Positions 8,527 to 15,624 of a stretch of DNA of 64,000 nucleotides are shown here, piece after piece. The position numbers and the translations under genes were made by a program. How positions within the stretch are numbered: the stretch's first letter is position 1; the number at the start of each line of letters is the position of its first letter. The notes under the pieces are model-generated. The model had not been told where the DNA came from and did not search any database. It was given only the letters and a program-made list of their open reading frames with translations. Origin of the DNA: Nitrospirota bacterium (GTDB lineage Bacteria; JACPQY01); the NCBI GenBank assembly GCA_016190245.1, contig JACPQY010000078.1:1-64000 (forward strand). Reading direction: 5' to 3'.

Positions 8527-8613
8527 CGCGCGGTGCGAGGGACGAGTCGTCTCCCGCGCACGATGCCTGCGTTCACTTCCCAACGCCCGGCGAGATTGAT
8601 AAAATTAACTGGG

Positions 8614-9372
8614 GTGACCGACTTACTCGTCTCCGATGTCCACCTGAGGGGAGTGGACGATCCTCGGCAAACCGACTTCATCCGTTTCCTCGAGCGCCGC
8701 GCGGACGAAGTTCAGAATCTCTTTGTCGTGGGTGACCTCATGGACCTGTGGTTTGGCATGAAGCCGGTGCTCGTGCGGCAGTACCTCCCGCTGCTTCGCC
8801 AACTCCGGCGCTTCTCTCGTGCGGGCATCGGCGTGCGCTACCTCGAGGGGAACCATGACTTCCATCTCCGGCCCTACGTGGAGGACGCTGTAGGGGCGGA
8901 GGTTCATTCCGCGATGGAGTGGACGTTCGGCGGACGGCGGACCTATCTGTATCATGGCGACGGGCTCGACGCGGGCGATGTGAAATACCGCGTGCTGAAG
9001 CGGATCGTGCGGTCGCCGGCCTTCCGTCGCGTCACGGCGCTGATGCCGGGCTCGCTTGCGTGGTGGCTCGGCACGCGGTTCTCGTCCGCCAGCCGCGGGT
9101 ACCTGGGGCGGGATCGGCCTCAATTCGAGGCGCAGAAAGAATTCGCGCGTTCGAAGATTGCGGAGGGGTTCGACGTGGTCGTCATGGGCCACGCGCATAC
9201 GCCGGGGCTTTTCCCGCTCGAGGCGGGCGCGCGCAAGGGCCTTTTCGTCAACACGGGGGATTGGTTGACGAACTTCACCGTGGTGGAGTTTTCAGACGGC
9301 CGATTCCGCCTCGTGCGGGCGGACGGCACGCCGTTGGAGTCGGAGGATCATGTCGAAAAGGAGGTTGCATGA
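8614..9372 (+). CDS. lpxH: UDP-2,3-diacylglucosamine diphosphatase-like metallophosphatase
   Basis: A calcineurin-like phosphoesterase of the LpxH branch, 252 aa, probably cleaving UDP-2,3-diacylglucosamine to lipid X in lipid A synthesis at the inner-membrane surface. Motifs run in order: SDVHLRG, GDLMDLWFG, GNHDF and GHAHTPG, covering the dimetal ligands. I chose GTG 8614 over the longer frame from 8533 because TAAAAT (8600-8605) with TTCCCA 17 nt upstream places the transcription start at this codon, and homology begins there. The ATGA overlap with the next gene indicates coupling. Close relatives with other substrates exist, so the substrate is inferred. Confidence 0.85.
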   Translation: MTDLLVSDVHLRGVDDPRQTDFIRFLERRADEVQNLFVVGDLMDLWFGMKPVLVRQYLPLLRQLRRFSRAGIGVRYLEGNHDFHLRPYVEDAVGAEVHSAMEWTFGGRRTYLYHGDGLDAGDVKYRVLKRIVRSPAFRRVTALMPGSLAWWLGTRFSSASRGYLGRDRPQFEAQKEFARSKIAEGFDVVVMGHAHTPGLFPLEAGARKGLFVNTGDWLTNFTVVEFSDGRFRLVRADGTPLESEDHVEKEVA

Positions 9373-9923
9373 TTACGAAACGCCACATTGTCCACCCCAA
9401 GCTCCAACAGTTTTTCTCGTGGTTCGTTCGCAAGGCGTTTCACGATCTCGACATCCGAAACGTCGAGATCTCGCGCTACCTGGCTGATCTCCTGGCCGAG
9501 TTCGCCCGGTCGGACCGCGTCTTCAAGGTCCGCGATGCCCGCGGCCGCGCCTTGCGCACGATCGTGGAGCTCCTCGAGGTCCGAGAGAAAGTCCTGGGGG
9601 AGAAGGCGCCGGGTCTGCAAAGGTTGGAGCTCGACCAGCATATCGGCGACTACTCGCTCTTCATGTCCGGTTTCTTCATCGAGTTCCTGCGACGCGGAGG
9701 CTTCGTGGACTTCTACCGCGTGGAAGGCATGAAGGCGTACCGGCGGGCTTCGGACGAGATCCGCTACACCGGTCACGAGGGATCGAGGCTTTTCGAGGAC
9801 CTCTCGCTCCAGTTCGACAGCCTCTCGGGGGCCCTCCAGTACATGCGCCAGACCTGCGTGAGCCGGGGCTGGCAGGCCGATCCCGGCCGAAATCTGGCGG
9901 ACTACCTCGCCTTGGAGAGGTGA
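9369..9923 (+). CDS. Conserved hypothetical protein coupled to lpxH
   Basis: A 184-aa soluble protein that I do not recognise. It has no signal peptide or membrane helix, is rich in charged and aromatic residues, and is probably mostly helical. A segment reading QHIGDYSLFMSGFFIEFLRR sits near residues 94-113, followed by YRVEGMKAYRRASDEIRY. Its ATG overlaps the lpxH stop (ATGA at 9369-9372), so translation is coupled and a shared envelope-related role is possible. Initiation at 9369 is supported by the overlap and by GGAGG about 10 nt upstream (9360-9364). It reads like a real, conserved gene rather than a shadow frame. Confidence 0.75.
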   Translation: MITKRHIVHPKLQQFFSWFVRKAFHDLDIRNVEISRYLADLLAEFARSDRVFKVRDARGRALRTIVELLEVREKVLGEKAPGLQRLELDQHIGDYSLFMSGFFIEFLRRGGFVDFYRVEGMKAYRRASDEIRYTGHEGSRLFEDLSLQFDSLSGALQYMRQTCVSRGWQADPGRNLADYLALER

Positions 9924-9960
9924 GCGGGGAGGGGCGGATCCGCAAGCCGCCGCCGCGAGG

Positions 9961-10383
9961 TCAAATCTCCGTCGAGAGGTCGAGGCGGCCGGCGAGAATC
10001 GTCGCCACCTGGGCCAGATCGGTCAGGTCGGTGAGGGCCTCCCGAAGTTGAGCGGCGGTCACCGTGGCGTATTCGTGGATGATGATGTTCCGGAACTGGA
10101 CGCGTTTCTTCATCTTGTCCGCAAGTGCGGGTTCCAGGATCTCCGCTTCACGGAGGACTTCGAACACCTCCGCGGCCCGGCGGGGTTTGGGAAGAAGCTT
10201 CTCCGCGACAAGATGAGTTCCGAGGTCAATCAGCGCCTTGGTGCCTTTCTGGAGCAGGCGCTCCAGGGCGGAACGCTGAACGAGGTCCGATTCCCAGCTC
10301 GATGGTGGAGTCGATTGGTAGCGACCGAGCGCAGCAAGGGCCTCCCGGAAGACCAGCAGGCGATCAACCACGCCCGGAGCCAT
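9961..10383 (-). CDS. hepT: HepT-type HEPN ribonuclease toxin (DUF86)
   Basis: A 140-aa HEPN toxin. The family motif R-x4-H-x-Y is intact: R98, H103 and Y105 in RNIIIHEY. In characterised MntA/HepT pairs this site is the RNase active centre and the tyrosine is the residue that the antitoxin AMPylates. I chose ATG 10383 because the frame upstream to 10533 looks like shadow sequence; this gives a 20-bp overlap with the antitoxin gene. The gene lies downstream of its antitoxin in a two-gene operon on the minus strand. Confidence 0.85.
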   Translation of the reverse strand: MAPGVVDRLLVFREALAALGRYQSTPPSSWESDLVQRSALERLLQKGTKALIDLGTHLVAEKLLPKPRRAAEVFEVLREAEILEPALADKMKKRVQFRNIIIHEYATVTAAQLREALTDLTDLAQVATILAGRLDLSTEI

Positions 10384-10762
10384 GCGCCATCGTCCGGAGG
10401 GAACGGAGCGCCGCGTCGAGCAGGATACGCAGCTTCGGCACCCAATCCCAGTACTCCCTCTGCGTTCGCACTTCGAATTCGATCCGGGCCGCGGGGTCGC
10501 GCTCGAAGACGAGCCTCCCCTTCTGAGCGGCATACGTCCACTCCAGCGGCCCGTCGTTCAGGATGAACGGGTCCACCGGGGGATCCACAACCTCCTGGAG
10601 CCGGTCCGCCCACTTCACGGTCGCGTGCAGCAGGTCGGAAGGGGTCTCCCGGAGATAGAGCGCGATGTCGAGATCCGTTTCCGGATTCTCGCTTCCATAG
10701 ACGTAAGCGAAGAGCACGTCGGGCTCGCGGGCCAGCGCATCTGCGATCCGCTCGTCGTACAT
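10364..10762 (-). CDS. mntA: MntA-type minimal nucleotidyltransferase antitoxin
   Basis: A 132-aa nucleotidyltransferase-fold protein. The catalytic motif is GSENPETDLD, with GS followed by a D-x-D at a shorter spacing than the usual GS-x9/10-D-x-D. A later VDPFIL may supply the third acidic residue. By analogy it AMPylates the HepT tyrosine and so silences the toxin. The ATG at 10762 comes 6 nt after TACGAT (10769-10774, minus), predicting a leaderless message. The toxin gene overlaps its 3' end. Confidence 0.82.
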   Translation of the reverse strand: MYDERIADALAREPDVLFAYVYGSENPETDLDIALYLRETPSDLLHATVKWADRLQEVVDPPVDPFILNDGPLEWTYAAQKGRLVFERDPAARIEFEVRTQREYWDWVPKLRILLDAALRSLRTMAHGSGRG

Positions 10763-10768
10763 CGGGTC

Positions 10769-10797
10769 ATCGTAACACCGTGTACTGGATGGGACAA
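10769..10797 (-). promoter_or_regulatory. mntA-hepT promoter
   Basis: Minus strand TTGTCC (10792-10797), a 17-nt spacer and TACGAT (10769-10774), then 6 nt to the mntA ATG. This is a leaderless arrangement. Confidence 0.5.
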
Positions 10798-10829
10798 TGC
10801 GGGCGGTCGGGCGGGCGCTGACTGCTTTC

Positions 10830-11252
10830 TCAGCCGCCAGATTCCGGGCGGTGGGCGCGTCGGAGCCGGGAGGCGACGAGGGCGACGATCGCCCGCGCGT
10901 ACTCGAGGGCCTTCACGGCCTCGGACCCGGTGAAGCTCTCGAACGGGACGCTGGGTGGGGGCAGGGCGTCGGGATATCGCGGAGACAGGTAGTACTTGTC
11001 CAGGATCTTCCCCGGGTCCACGCATTCTTGGAAGGCAGGGTCAGCTTCGGCGCACTCCTGCGCGAGCTTCGCCACCGAATGAATCCATACCTGACGACGT
11101 CCCGTGCCATACAGGAAGGCCTTGAGCGCGATCTGAGCGGTTTGCTCGGCCATGAAACACACGTCCGAATGGTACTCCTTCTGGAACAGGGACTCCCCGT
11201 GACCTCCAGACTGTGCTCGGCCTGCGCGAGCCAGCTCAGGCGGGTTTTTCAA
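10830..11252 (-). CDS. HEPN-domain protein (second MNT/HEPN module)
   Basis: A 140-aa HEPN protein. It carries an R-x4-H motif (RQVWIH within GTGRRQVWIHSV) but the residue two after the histidine is valine, not the tyrosine AMPylated in HepT. The helix FMAEQTAQIALKAFLYG is typical of canonical HEPN proteins. It overlaps the upstream nucleotidyltransferase gene by 17 bp. Its role as a ribonuclease toxin or a partner of the nucleotidyltransferase is inferred from family pairing. The 67-bp gap before the next module includes that module's promoter. Confidence 0.8.
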   Translation of the reverse strand: MKNPPELARAGRAQSGGHGESLFQKEYHSDVCFMAEQTAQIALKAFLYGTGRRQVWIHSVAKLAQECAEADPAFQECVDPGKILDKYYLSPRYPDALPPPSVPFESFTGSEAVKALEYARAIVALVASRLRRAHRPESGG

Positions 11253-11550
11253 AGACGACCCGGCCGTCCGACAAGACGTTCAGGATGAAAGGGTTTTCCT
11301 CTCTCGCCATCCGCTCGAATTCTTCCGGGGTATAGACGAACACGTCGATCGGTTCGGCCGTGCGCAAGGCGCGCGCGGCCCCCTCGAGCCGCTCGACGAA
11401 CCGCTCATGGGTCCGACGAATGACGACGAAATCCAGGTCGCTCTCGTCGTCGGTTTCCCCCCGTGCCGCCGAGCCGAACAGAATGATTTTTTCAGCGCCC
11501 GTGGCAGCCAGATCCTCGACGGCGTGCCTGATCCGCTCATCTACCCTCAT
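11236..11550 (-). CDS. Minimal nucleotidyltransferase (second MNT/HEPN module)
   Basis: A 104-aa nucleotidyltransferase-fold protein with a canonical active site: GSAARGETDDESDLD gives GS-x10-D-x-D (G26, S27, D38, D40), and PIDVFVY provides the third aspartate (D69). I prefer ATG 11550: TAAGAT (11558-11563, minus) ends 7 nt before it, and TGGTCA lies 17 nt further up. ATG 11559, giving three more residues, is the alternative but falls inside the -10. A perfect palindrome sits in the promoter spacer. It pairs with the downstream HEPN gene. Confidence 0.85.
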   Translation of the reverse strand: MRVDERIRHAVEDLAATGAEKIILFGSAARGETDDESDLDFVVIRRTHERFVERLEGAARALRTAEPIDVFVYTPEEFERMAREENPFILNVLSDGRVVFEKPA

Positions 11551-11557
11551 GCTGATC

Positions 11558-11586
11558 ATCTTACCGGATGCCGGTAGGGATGACCA
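11558..11586 (-). promoter_or_regulatory. Promoter and operator of the second MNT/HEPN module
   Basis: Minus strand TGGTCA (11581-11586), a 17-nt spacer and TAAGAT (11558-11563). Between the boxes lies TACCGG-CAT-CCGGTA (11562-11576), a perfect 6+6 inverted repeat with a 3-nt centre. It is well placed to let a bound protein block RNA polymerase. Confidence 0.5.
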
Positions 11587-11687
11587 ACGGGGTCTCGCGA
11601 GAATCGCGCCCCGGGGCTGGCGGTTCTCCACGCGGGCGCTGGGCCGGGGGTCCTGCGGGTTCCCCGCGGCGGGGGGTGGGGAGGGTG

Positions 11688-11715
11688 TTGGGGGTTGCGG
11701 CCGCCGTGGTATAAT
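11688..11715 (+). promoter_or_regulatory. coaBC promoter
   Basis: TTGGGG (11688-11693), a 16-nt spacer and a perfect TATAAT (11710-11715). The ATG at 11737 follows a GAGG site (11722-11725), so this gene has a short leader with a weak Shine-Dalgarno. Confidence 0.5.
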
Positions 11716-11736
11716 GCCCCTGAGGAAGCGGGTCGT

Positions 11737-12969
11737 ATGGGATACTTGAGCGGTCGGACGGTAGTCCTTGGCGTCAGCGGGGGGATTGCTGCGTACAAGT
11801 CGTGCGAGTTGGCGCGGCTCCTCATCGAAGCCGGGGCGGACGTTCACGTGGTGATGACGCACGGCGGGCAGAAGTTTGTCACGCCGCTCACGTTCGAGAC
11901 GCTGACGGGGCACCCCGTGATGACGGAAGTGTTCGCGCTGAGCGAATCGAAGATCTGGCACGTGGACCTGCCGGGCCGCGCGGACGCCGCAGTGATCGCG
12001 CCCGCGACGGCGAACATCGTGGGCAAGATCGCCCACGGGATCGCCGACGATCCCGTCACCACGTTTCTCATGGCCACCCGAGCCCGCGTGGTGGTGGCCC
12101 CCGCGATGAACACAGCGATGTATGAGCACCCCGCGTATCGGGAGAACGAAGCGCGAATCCGAAGCTTCGGTCATGTCATGGTCGAGCCGGGTGAGGGATT
12201 TCTGGCCTGTGGGGTCGTGGGCAAGGGCCGCATGGCGGAGCCGGAGACGATTCGTGAGCATGTGGAGCGGGTCCTTGCCCCTCAGTCGCTCGCGGGCAAG
12301 CACGTGCTGGTGACGGCTGGCCCGACGCGGGAGTACTGGGATGATGCGCGGTTCATCTCAAATCCGTCCACGGGGAAAATGGGGTTTGCACTTGCCCGTG
12401 AGGCCTGGCGCCGCGGCGCCGATGTCACGTTGGTCACCGGGCCTGTGGGCTTGCCCGATCCGGTGGGTGTGCGCACAGAGCGTGTGGAGACGGCCGATCA
12501 GATGTGGGAGCGGACGATGACGGCGTATGCCCGAGCGGAGGTCGTTTTCATGGCGGCGGCGGTAGGGGATTTTGTGCCCGAAGCGCGCCGGCCGGGAAAG
12601 GTGCGCAAGCGAGATGCGGCCGAGGGGGAAATCTCAATTCCTCTGCGCCTCAATCGCGATATTCTCAGGGCGCTGGGGGAGAGGAAGAACGGAAAACTGT
12701 TGGTAGGGTTCGCGGCGGAGCCGGCAGGCGCCTTCGAATCGGCAGGGGCCAAGCTGCGCGAGAAGAACGTGGATTTCCTCGTGGCCAACCCGATCGATGG
12801 GCCGGATCGCGCCTTCGCGGCGGACGAGAACCGGGTGTCGCTCTTTCGGAGAGACGGCCGGCGGGAGGACTGGCCCAAGCTCACGAAGGATGATGTGGCC
12901 CGGCGATTGATCGAGGTCGTGTGCGGGACCAAAGCAGACACGACCGAAGGGGGAGGATCCCATGGCTGA
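11737..12969 (+). CDS. coaBC: Bifunctional CoaBC (PPC synthetase/decarboxylase)
   Basis: A 410-aa bifunctional enzyme that joins cysteine to 4'-phosphopantothenate and decarboxylates the product, making 4'-phosphopantetheine for CoA. The N-terminal flavin domain (CoaC) has GGIAAYKSCELARLL, the histidine in IWHVDLPG, PAMNTAMY and the substrate-flap cysteine in ACGVVGKGRM. The C-terminal CoaB half has TAGPTREYWD, ISNPSTGKMG and a KVRKRD loop. Length is normal. Its stop overlaps the following small ORF by 8 bp. Confidence 0.96.
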   Translation: MGYLSGRTVVLGVSGGIAAYKSCELARLLIEAGADVHVVMTHGGQKFVTPLTFETLTGHPVMTEVFALSESKIWHVDLPGRADAAVIAPATANIVGKIAHGIADDPVTTFLMATRARVVVAPAMNTAMYEHPAYRENEARIRSFGHVMVEPGEGFLACGVVGKGRMAEPETIREHVERVLAPQSLAGKHVLVTAGPTREYWDDARFISNPSTGKMGFALAREAWRRGADVTLVTGPVGLPDPVGVRTERVETADQMWERTMTAYARAEVVFMAAAVGDFVPEARRPGKVRKRDAAEGEISIPLRLNRDILRALGERKNGKLLVGFAAEPAGAFESAGAKLREKNVDFLVANPIDGPDRAFAADENRVSLFRRDGRREDWPKLTKDDVARRLIEVVCGTKADTTEGGGSHG

Positions 12970-13198
12970 GCGTATTTCAGATGCTGCATCGCGGCAGCTC
13001 GCTCCGCCGAGCGGGTTCGACGGGAGGGAGACGCCGCGCGCGGAGAGAGAGCGGGAGCGCGTTGCGGAGCCACCGGCCGATGTCGACCGCGCCAGTCAGG
13101 CGGCGGCGGAGCGTCGGCGTGGGGACCGCGAGGCGCCGACCATCGCCGAGGTGGAGCGCGATCGGGGCCGCGGTCTGAGGGTGGACATCCTGGCGTAG
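12962..13198 (+). CDS. Small charged hypothetical protein
   Basis: A 78-aa ORF of unknown function, very rich in Arg, Glu, Ala and Asp and predicted to be largely disordered, ending GLRVDILA. Two things favour a real gene: the purine-rich GGGGGAGG ending about 5 nt before ATG 12962, and the 8-bp overlap with the end of coaBC. It has no cysteine, signal peptide or membrane segment. I recognise no family. Confidence 0.5.
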   Translation: MAERISDAASRQLAPPSGFDGRETPRAERERERVAEPPADVDRASQAAAERRRGDREAPTIAEVERDRGRGLRVDILA

Positions 13199-13243
13199 AG
13201 CCCTTCGACAGGACAGACTCGAACCGCCCCTTGCTGAAGGGCT
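13199..13243. terminator. Inverted repeat between convergent genes
   Basis: AGCCCTTC (13199-13206) pairs with GAAGGGCT (13236-13243). It starts at the stop of the small ORF and lies 26 bp from the end of the convergent minus-strand operon. A bidirectional terminator or transcript-end structure is plausible, but there is no T-run. Confidence 0.35.
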
Positions 13244-13268
13244 ACCCTCGCAGGCCGCGGATGCCGCG

Positions 13269-14045
13269 TTACCGGCGGGGAGTGTCGATCCGGCCGATCA
13301 ACCGAAGTAAACCGTCCAGGATCGTGTAGGGATGCGGCGGGCATCCGGGGACGTACAGATCCACCGGGACGACTGCTGTTGCCCCGTTGAGGACTTCGGG
13401 ATGGCCCTCGTACGGTCCCCCTGAAATCGCGCAGGCGCCGACCGCGATGACGATGCGCGGTTCCGGCACGGCCTCGTAGGTCTTGCGAAGCGCGAGATCC
13501 ATGTTGTGCGTGACGGGTCCCGTGATCAAGAGGCCGTCCGCATGGCGTGGCGACGCCACGAACTGGATCCCGAAGCGGCCCAGATCGAAGACGACGGTGT
13601 TGAGGACGTTCACATCCGCCTCGCAGGCGTTGCACCCGCCCGCGCTCACCTGACGGAGCTTGAGAGATCGGCCCAGGAGTTTTTTCAAGCGCGCATCGAG
13701 AGCCTCCGCGAGACGGAGGGATTCGTCGCCGACGAGAAGGTCCTCTCTCCGGCGGGCGGCCATCCGGTGGTCCCGAGTAGCGGTGACGGCGGCCTCCGGA
13801 CACGCGCGAATGCATTCCGCGCAAAACACGCAGCGACCGAGATCCACCCGGGTTTGAATCTCCTCGCTTCGGGGCGAGATGGCATCCGTCGGGCAGACCT
13901 CGGCGCAGTCCCGGCAGCCGGGCAGGCACCGGGCGCTGTCGACCGCAAGACGGCCCACGAACCGGTCGGGCAGTGCCGGCGCTTCAGCGGGGTAGGCCAC
14001 GGTCCGGCGACCTTGCCCAAGCCTCGTTCGCAGCACCCGAATCAT
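13269..14045 (-). CDS. hyfI: Ferredoxin-NuoB/HycG-like fusion subunit of Ehr-type complex
   Basis: A 258-aa iron-sulfur subunit, last gene of the operon. The N-terminal half is a two-cluster ferredoxin (HyfH/NuoI-like): C-x3-C-x2-C-x3-C in CLPGCRDCAEVCP and C-x2-C-x2-C-x3-C in CVFCAECIRACP. The C-terminal half is the [NiFe]-hydrogenase small subunit/NuoB-like domain with its four ligands: GGCNACE, VGACAISGG and VPGCPPHP. Electrons would run from the ferredoxin clusters to an N2-like proximal cluster. HyfH and HyfI are normally separate, so this is a fusion. ATG 14045 lies 7 nt after the hyfG-like stop. Confidence 0.88.
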   Translation of the reverse strand: MIRVLRTRLGQGRRTVAYPAEAPALPDRFVGRLAVDSARCLPGCRDCAEVCPTDAISPRSEEIQTRVDLGRCVFCAECIRACPEAAVTATRDHRMAARRREDLLVGDESLRLAEALDARLKKLLGRSLKLRQVSAGGCNACEADVNVLNTVVFDLGRFGIQFVASPRHADGLLITGPVTHNMDLALRKTYEAVPEPRIVIAVGACAISGGPYEGHPEVLNGATAVVPVDLYVPGCPPHPYTILDGLLRLIGRIDTPRR

Positions 14046-14052
14046 GACGGGT

Positions 14053-15624
14053 TCACAGGTCGTGCCCGCAGTAGGACAGGTTGAAGCTCTTGTTGCAGAG
14101 CGGGAAGTCGGAAATCTGCTGCCCGCGGAGGGCAAGGGCAAGGCCGGTCCAGTTGTGAAACGAGGGGTCCACGATTTTGTATCGGCTGAGGCGGCTTTGG
14201 GTGTCCGTGATCGCGACGTGGCAGATCTCTCCCCGCCAGCCTTCCACGAGGGAAATGGCGCACGAGCTTGGGGCAAGTGCACCGAGGGGGACCGGGGTCG
14301 CCCCGTCCGACAGCCGCTGGAGATGGTTTTCGATGAACTGGGCGGATTGCTCGATCTCCAACCACCGAACATGCGCGCGTGCGAACACGTCGCCTGTGGG
14401 CCACGTGTGGCACGGGGCTTGGGCATCCGCATAGAAGCCGGACGCGAACTCGCGGCGCACGTCCCGCTCGAGTCCGCAGGCTCGCGCGGCCAGGCCCACC
14501 AGGCCGAGCTCAACGGCCTGTTCACGGGACACGACGCCGGTCCCGTTGAACCGGTCCGTCACGAGATGGGACTTCCAAAGGAGCGGACCCACCTGGTGGA
14601 CATCCTCCATGGCGAGCCGGAAGGCGCCCAGCATGGACGACACGCGGTCGGGCTCAAGGTCGAACCGCACGCCGCCGGGCCTGACCAAGCCGCGGCCAAA
14701 GCGATTGCCGCAGAGGGCCGCGGTGAGATTGAGAAAGTCACCGCGGAGGCGGCCGAAGTAGGCGGCGGGCGGGAGAAAACCGATGTCGTTGGCCAAGGCC
14801 CCCAGATCGCCCACATGGTTGGCGATCCGCTCAAGCTCCAGAGCGATGGCGCGGATCATGCGAGCGCGTGGCGAGGGCGTGCAGCCGCAAAGGGCTTCGA
14901 TGGCCTGGGCATAGGCAGTGGCGTGGCCGATCGTCGTGTCGCCGGCGAGGGTTTCCATCAGGAGTGGGGTGCGATTGTTTGGCCCCCCGATCACGGCGCG
15001 CTCCACGCCTCGGTGTTGGAAGCCGAGGGCGATCTCGAGATGAAAGACGGTCTCGCCGTGGCATTGGAATCGGAAGTGGCCCGGTTCGATGATGCCGGCG
15101 TGGACCGGCCCGACGGCGACTTCATGCACTTCCTCGCCCTCCACACTGAAAAAGGAACTTGCCGCTGGGAGGGCCTTGCCCCCGCTCTCATGTCGCGAGA
15201 GGCCCTCGCGACCAGGACATGGCGGCTGGAAGCGAACGGGCTTCAGCCACGGGTGACCGAGCGGCGTGATCCCGAACTGCTCCGCGATCTCGCGCTCGAA
15301 CATGTGGACTTGAGGGCACTCCGGCGTGATCGAGGAGTACTCCCCTCCGACGACGGAGGACGCAACGAGGAGGGTGGGTGGCTTGCCGTCCGCTAGAACG
15401 GCGAACAGGCGCGCCTGGTCGTTCTCGTGAGGGGCCGCGCCCCATGCATGGTCCCGAATGCGATTCGGGACTGCATACGGGGCCGCGAACAGCGCGACAA
15501 CTCGGCCCCCCGAGCGCACGCGCCGAATCAGGAACTCACGGAAGTCCTGGACGGGGAGTCGTGGGATCTCATCCAGCGGGAGGACCCCCCCGTTGGGAGT
15601 GATGGTCGGGATCGTTTGGCTCAC
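14053..15624 (-). CDS. hyfG: NuoCD/HyfG-like large subunit lacking [NiFe] ligands
   Basis: A 523-aa large subunit with an N-terminal NuoC-like domain (HMFEREIAEQFGI near residues 107-119) fused to a NuoD/hydrogenase-large-subunit domain. In true group-4 hydrogenases the first metal motif reads RxCGxC just before FAHSTAY. Here the matching place reads TLAGDTTIGHATAY (residues 225-238), with no cysteine pair. The C-terminal DPCxxC is replaced by DFPLCNKSFNLSYCGHDL (506-523), whose cysteines are nine apart. The protein therefore should not bind Ni-Fe and belongs with energy-converting-hydrogenase-related (Ehr) complexes. The stop overlaps nothing; the start overlaps the hyfF stop by 4 bp. Confidence 0.88.
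   Translation of the reverse strand: MSQTIPTITPNGGVLPLDEIPRLPVQDFREFLIRRVRSGGRVVALFAAPYAVPNRIRDHAWGAAPHENDQARLFAVLADGKPPTLLVASSVVGGEYSSITPECPQVHMFEREIAEQFGITPLGHPWLKPVRFQPPCPGREGLSRHESGGKALPAASSFFSVEGEEVHEVAVGPVHAGIIEPGHFRFQCHGETVFHLEIALGFQHRGVERAVIGGPNNRTPLLMETLAGDTTIGHATAYAQAIEALCGCTPSPRARMIRAIALELERIANHVGDLGALANDIGFLPPAAYFGRLRGDFLNLTAALCGNRFGRGLVRPGGVRFDLEPDRVSSMLGAFRLAMEDVHQVGPLLWKSHLVTDRFNGTGVVSREQAVELGLVGLAARACGLERDVRREFASGFYADAQAPCHTWPTGDVFARAHVRWLEIEQSAQFIENHLQRLSDGATPVPLGALAPSSCAISLVEGWRGEICHVAITDTQSRLSRYKIVDPSFHNWTGLALALRGQQISDFPLCNKSFNLSYCGHDL

Noticed and set aside
9961-10533. HepT start at 10533, giving 190 aa
   Set aside because: The first 50 codons read as shadow of the antitoxin gene; ATG 10383 gives the normal HepT length and a short overlap.
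14053-15624. Functional [NiFe] hydrogenase large subunit
   Set aside because: Neither CxxC motif is present at the expected positions and no maturation genes are seen.
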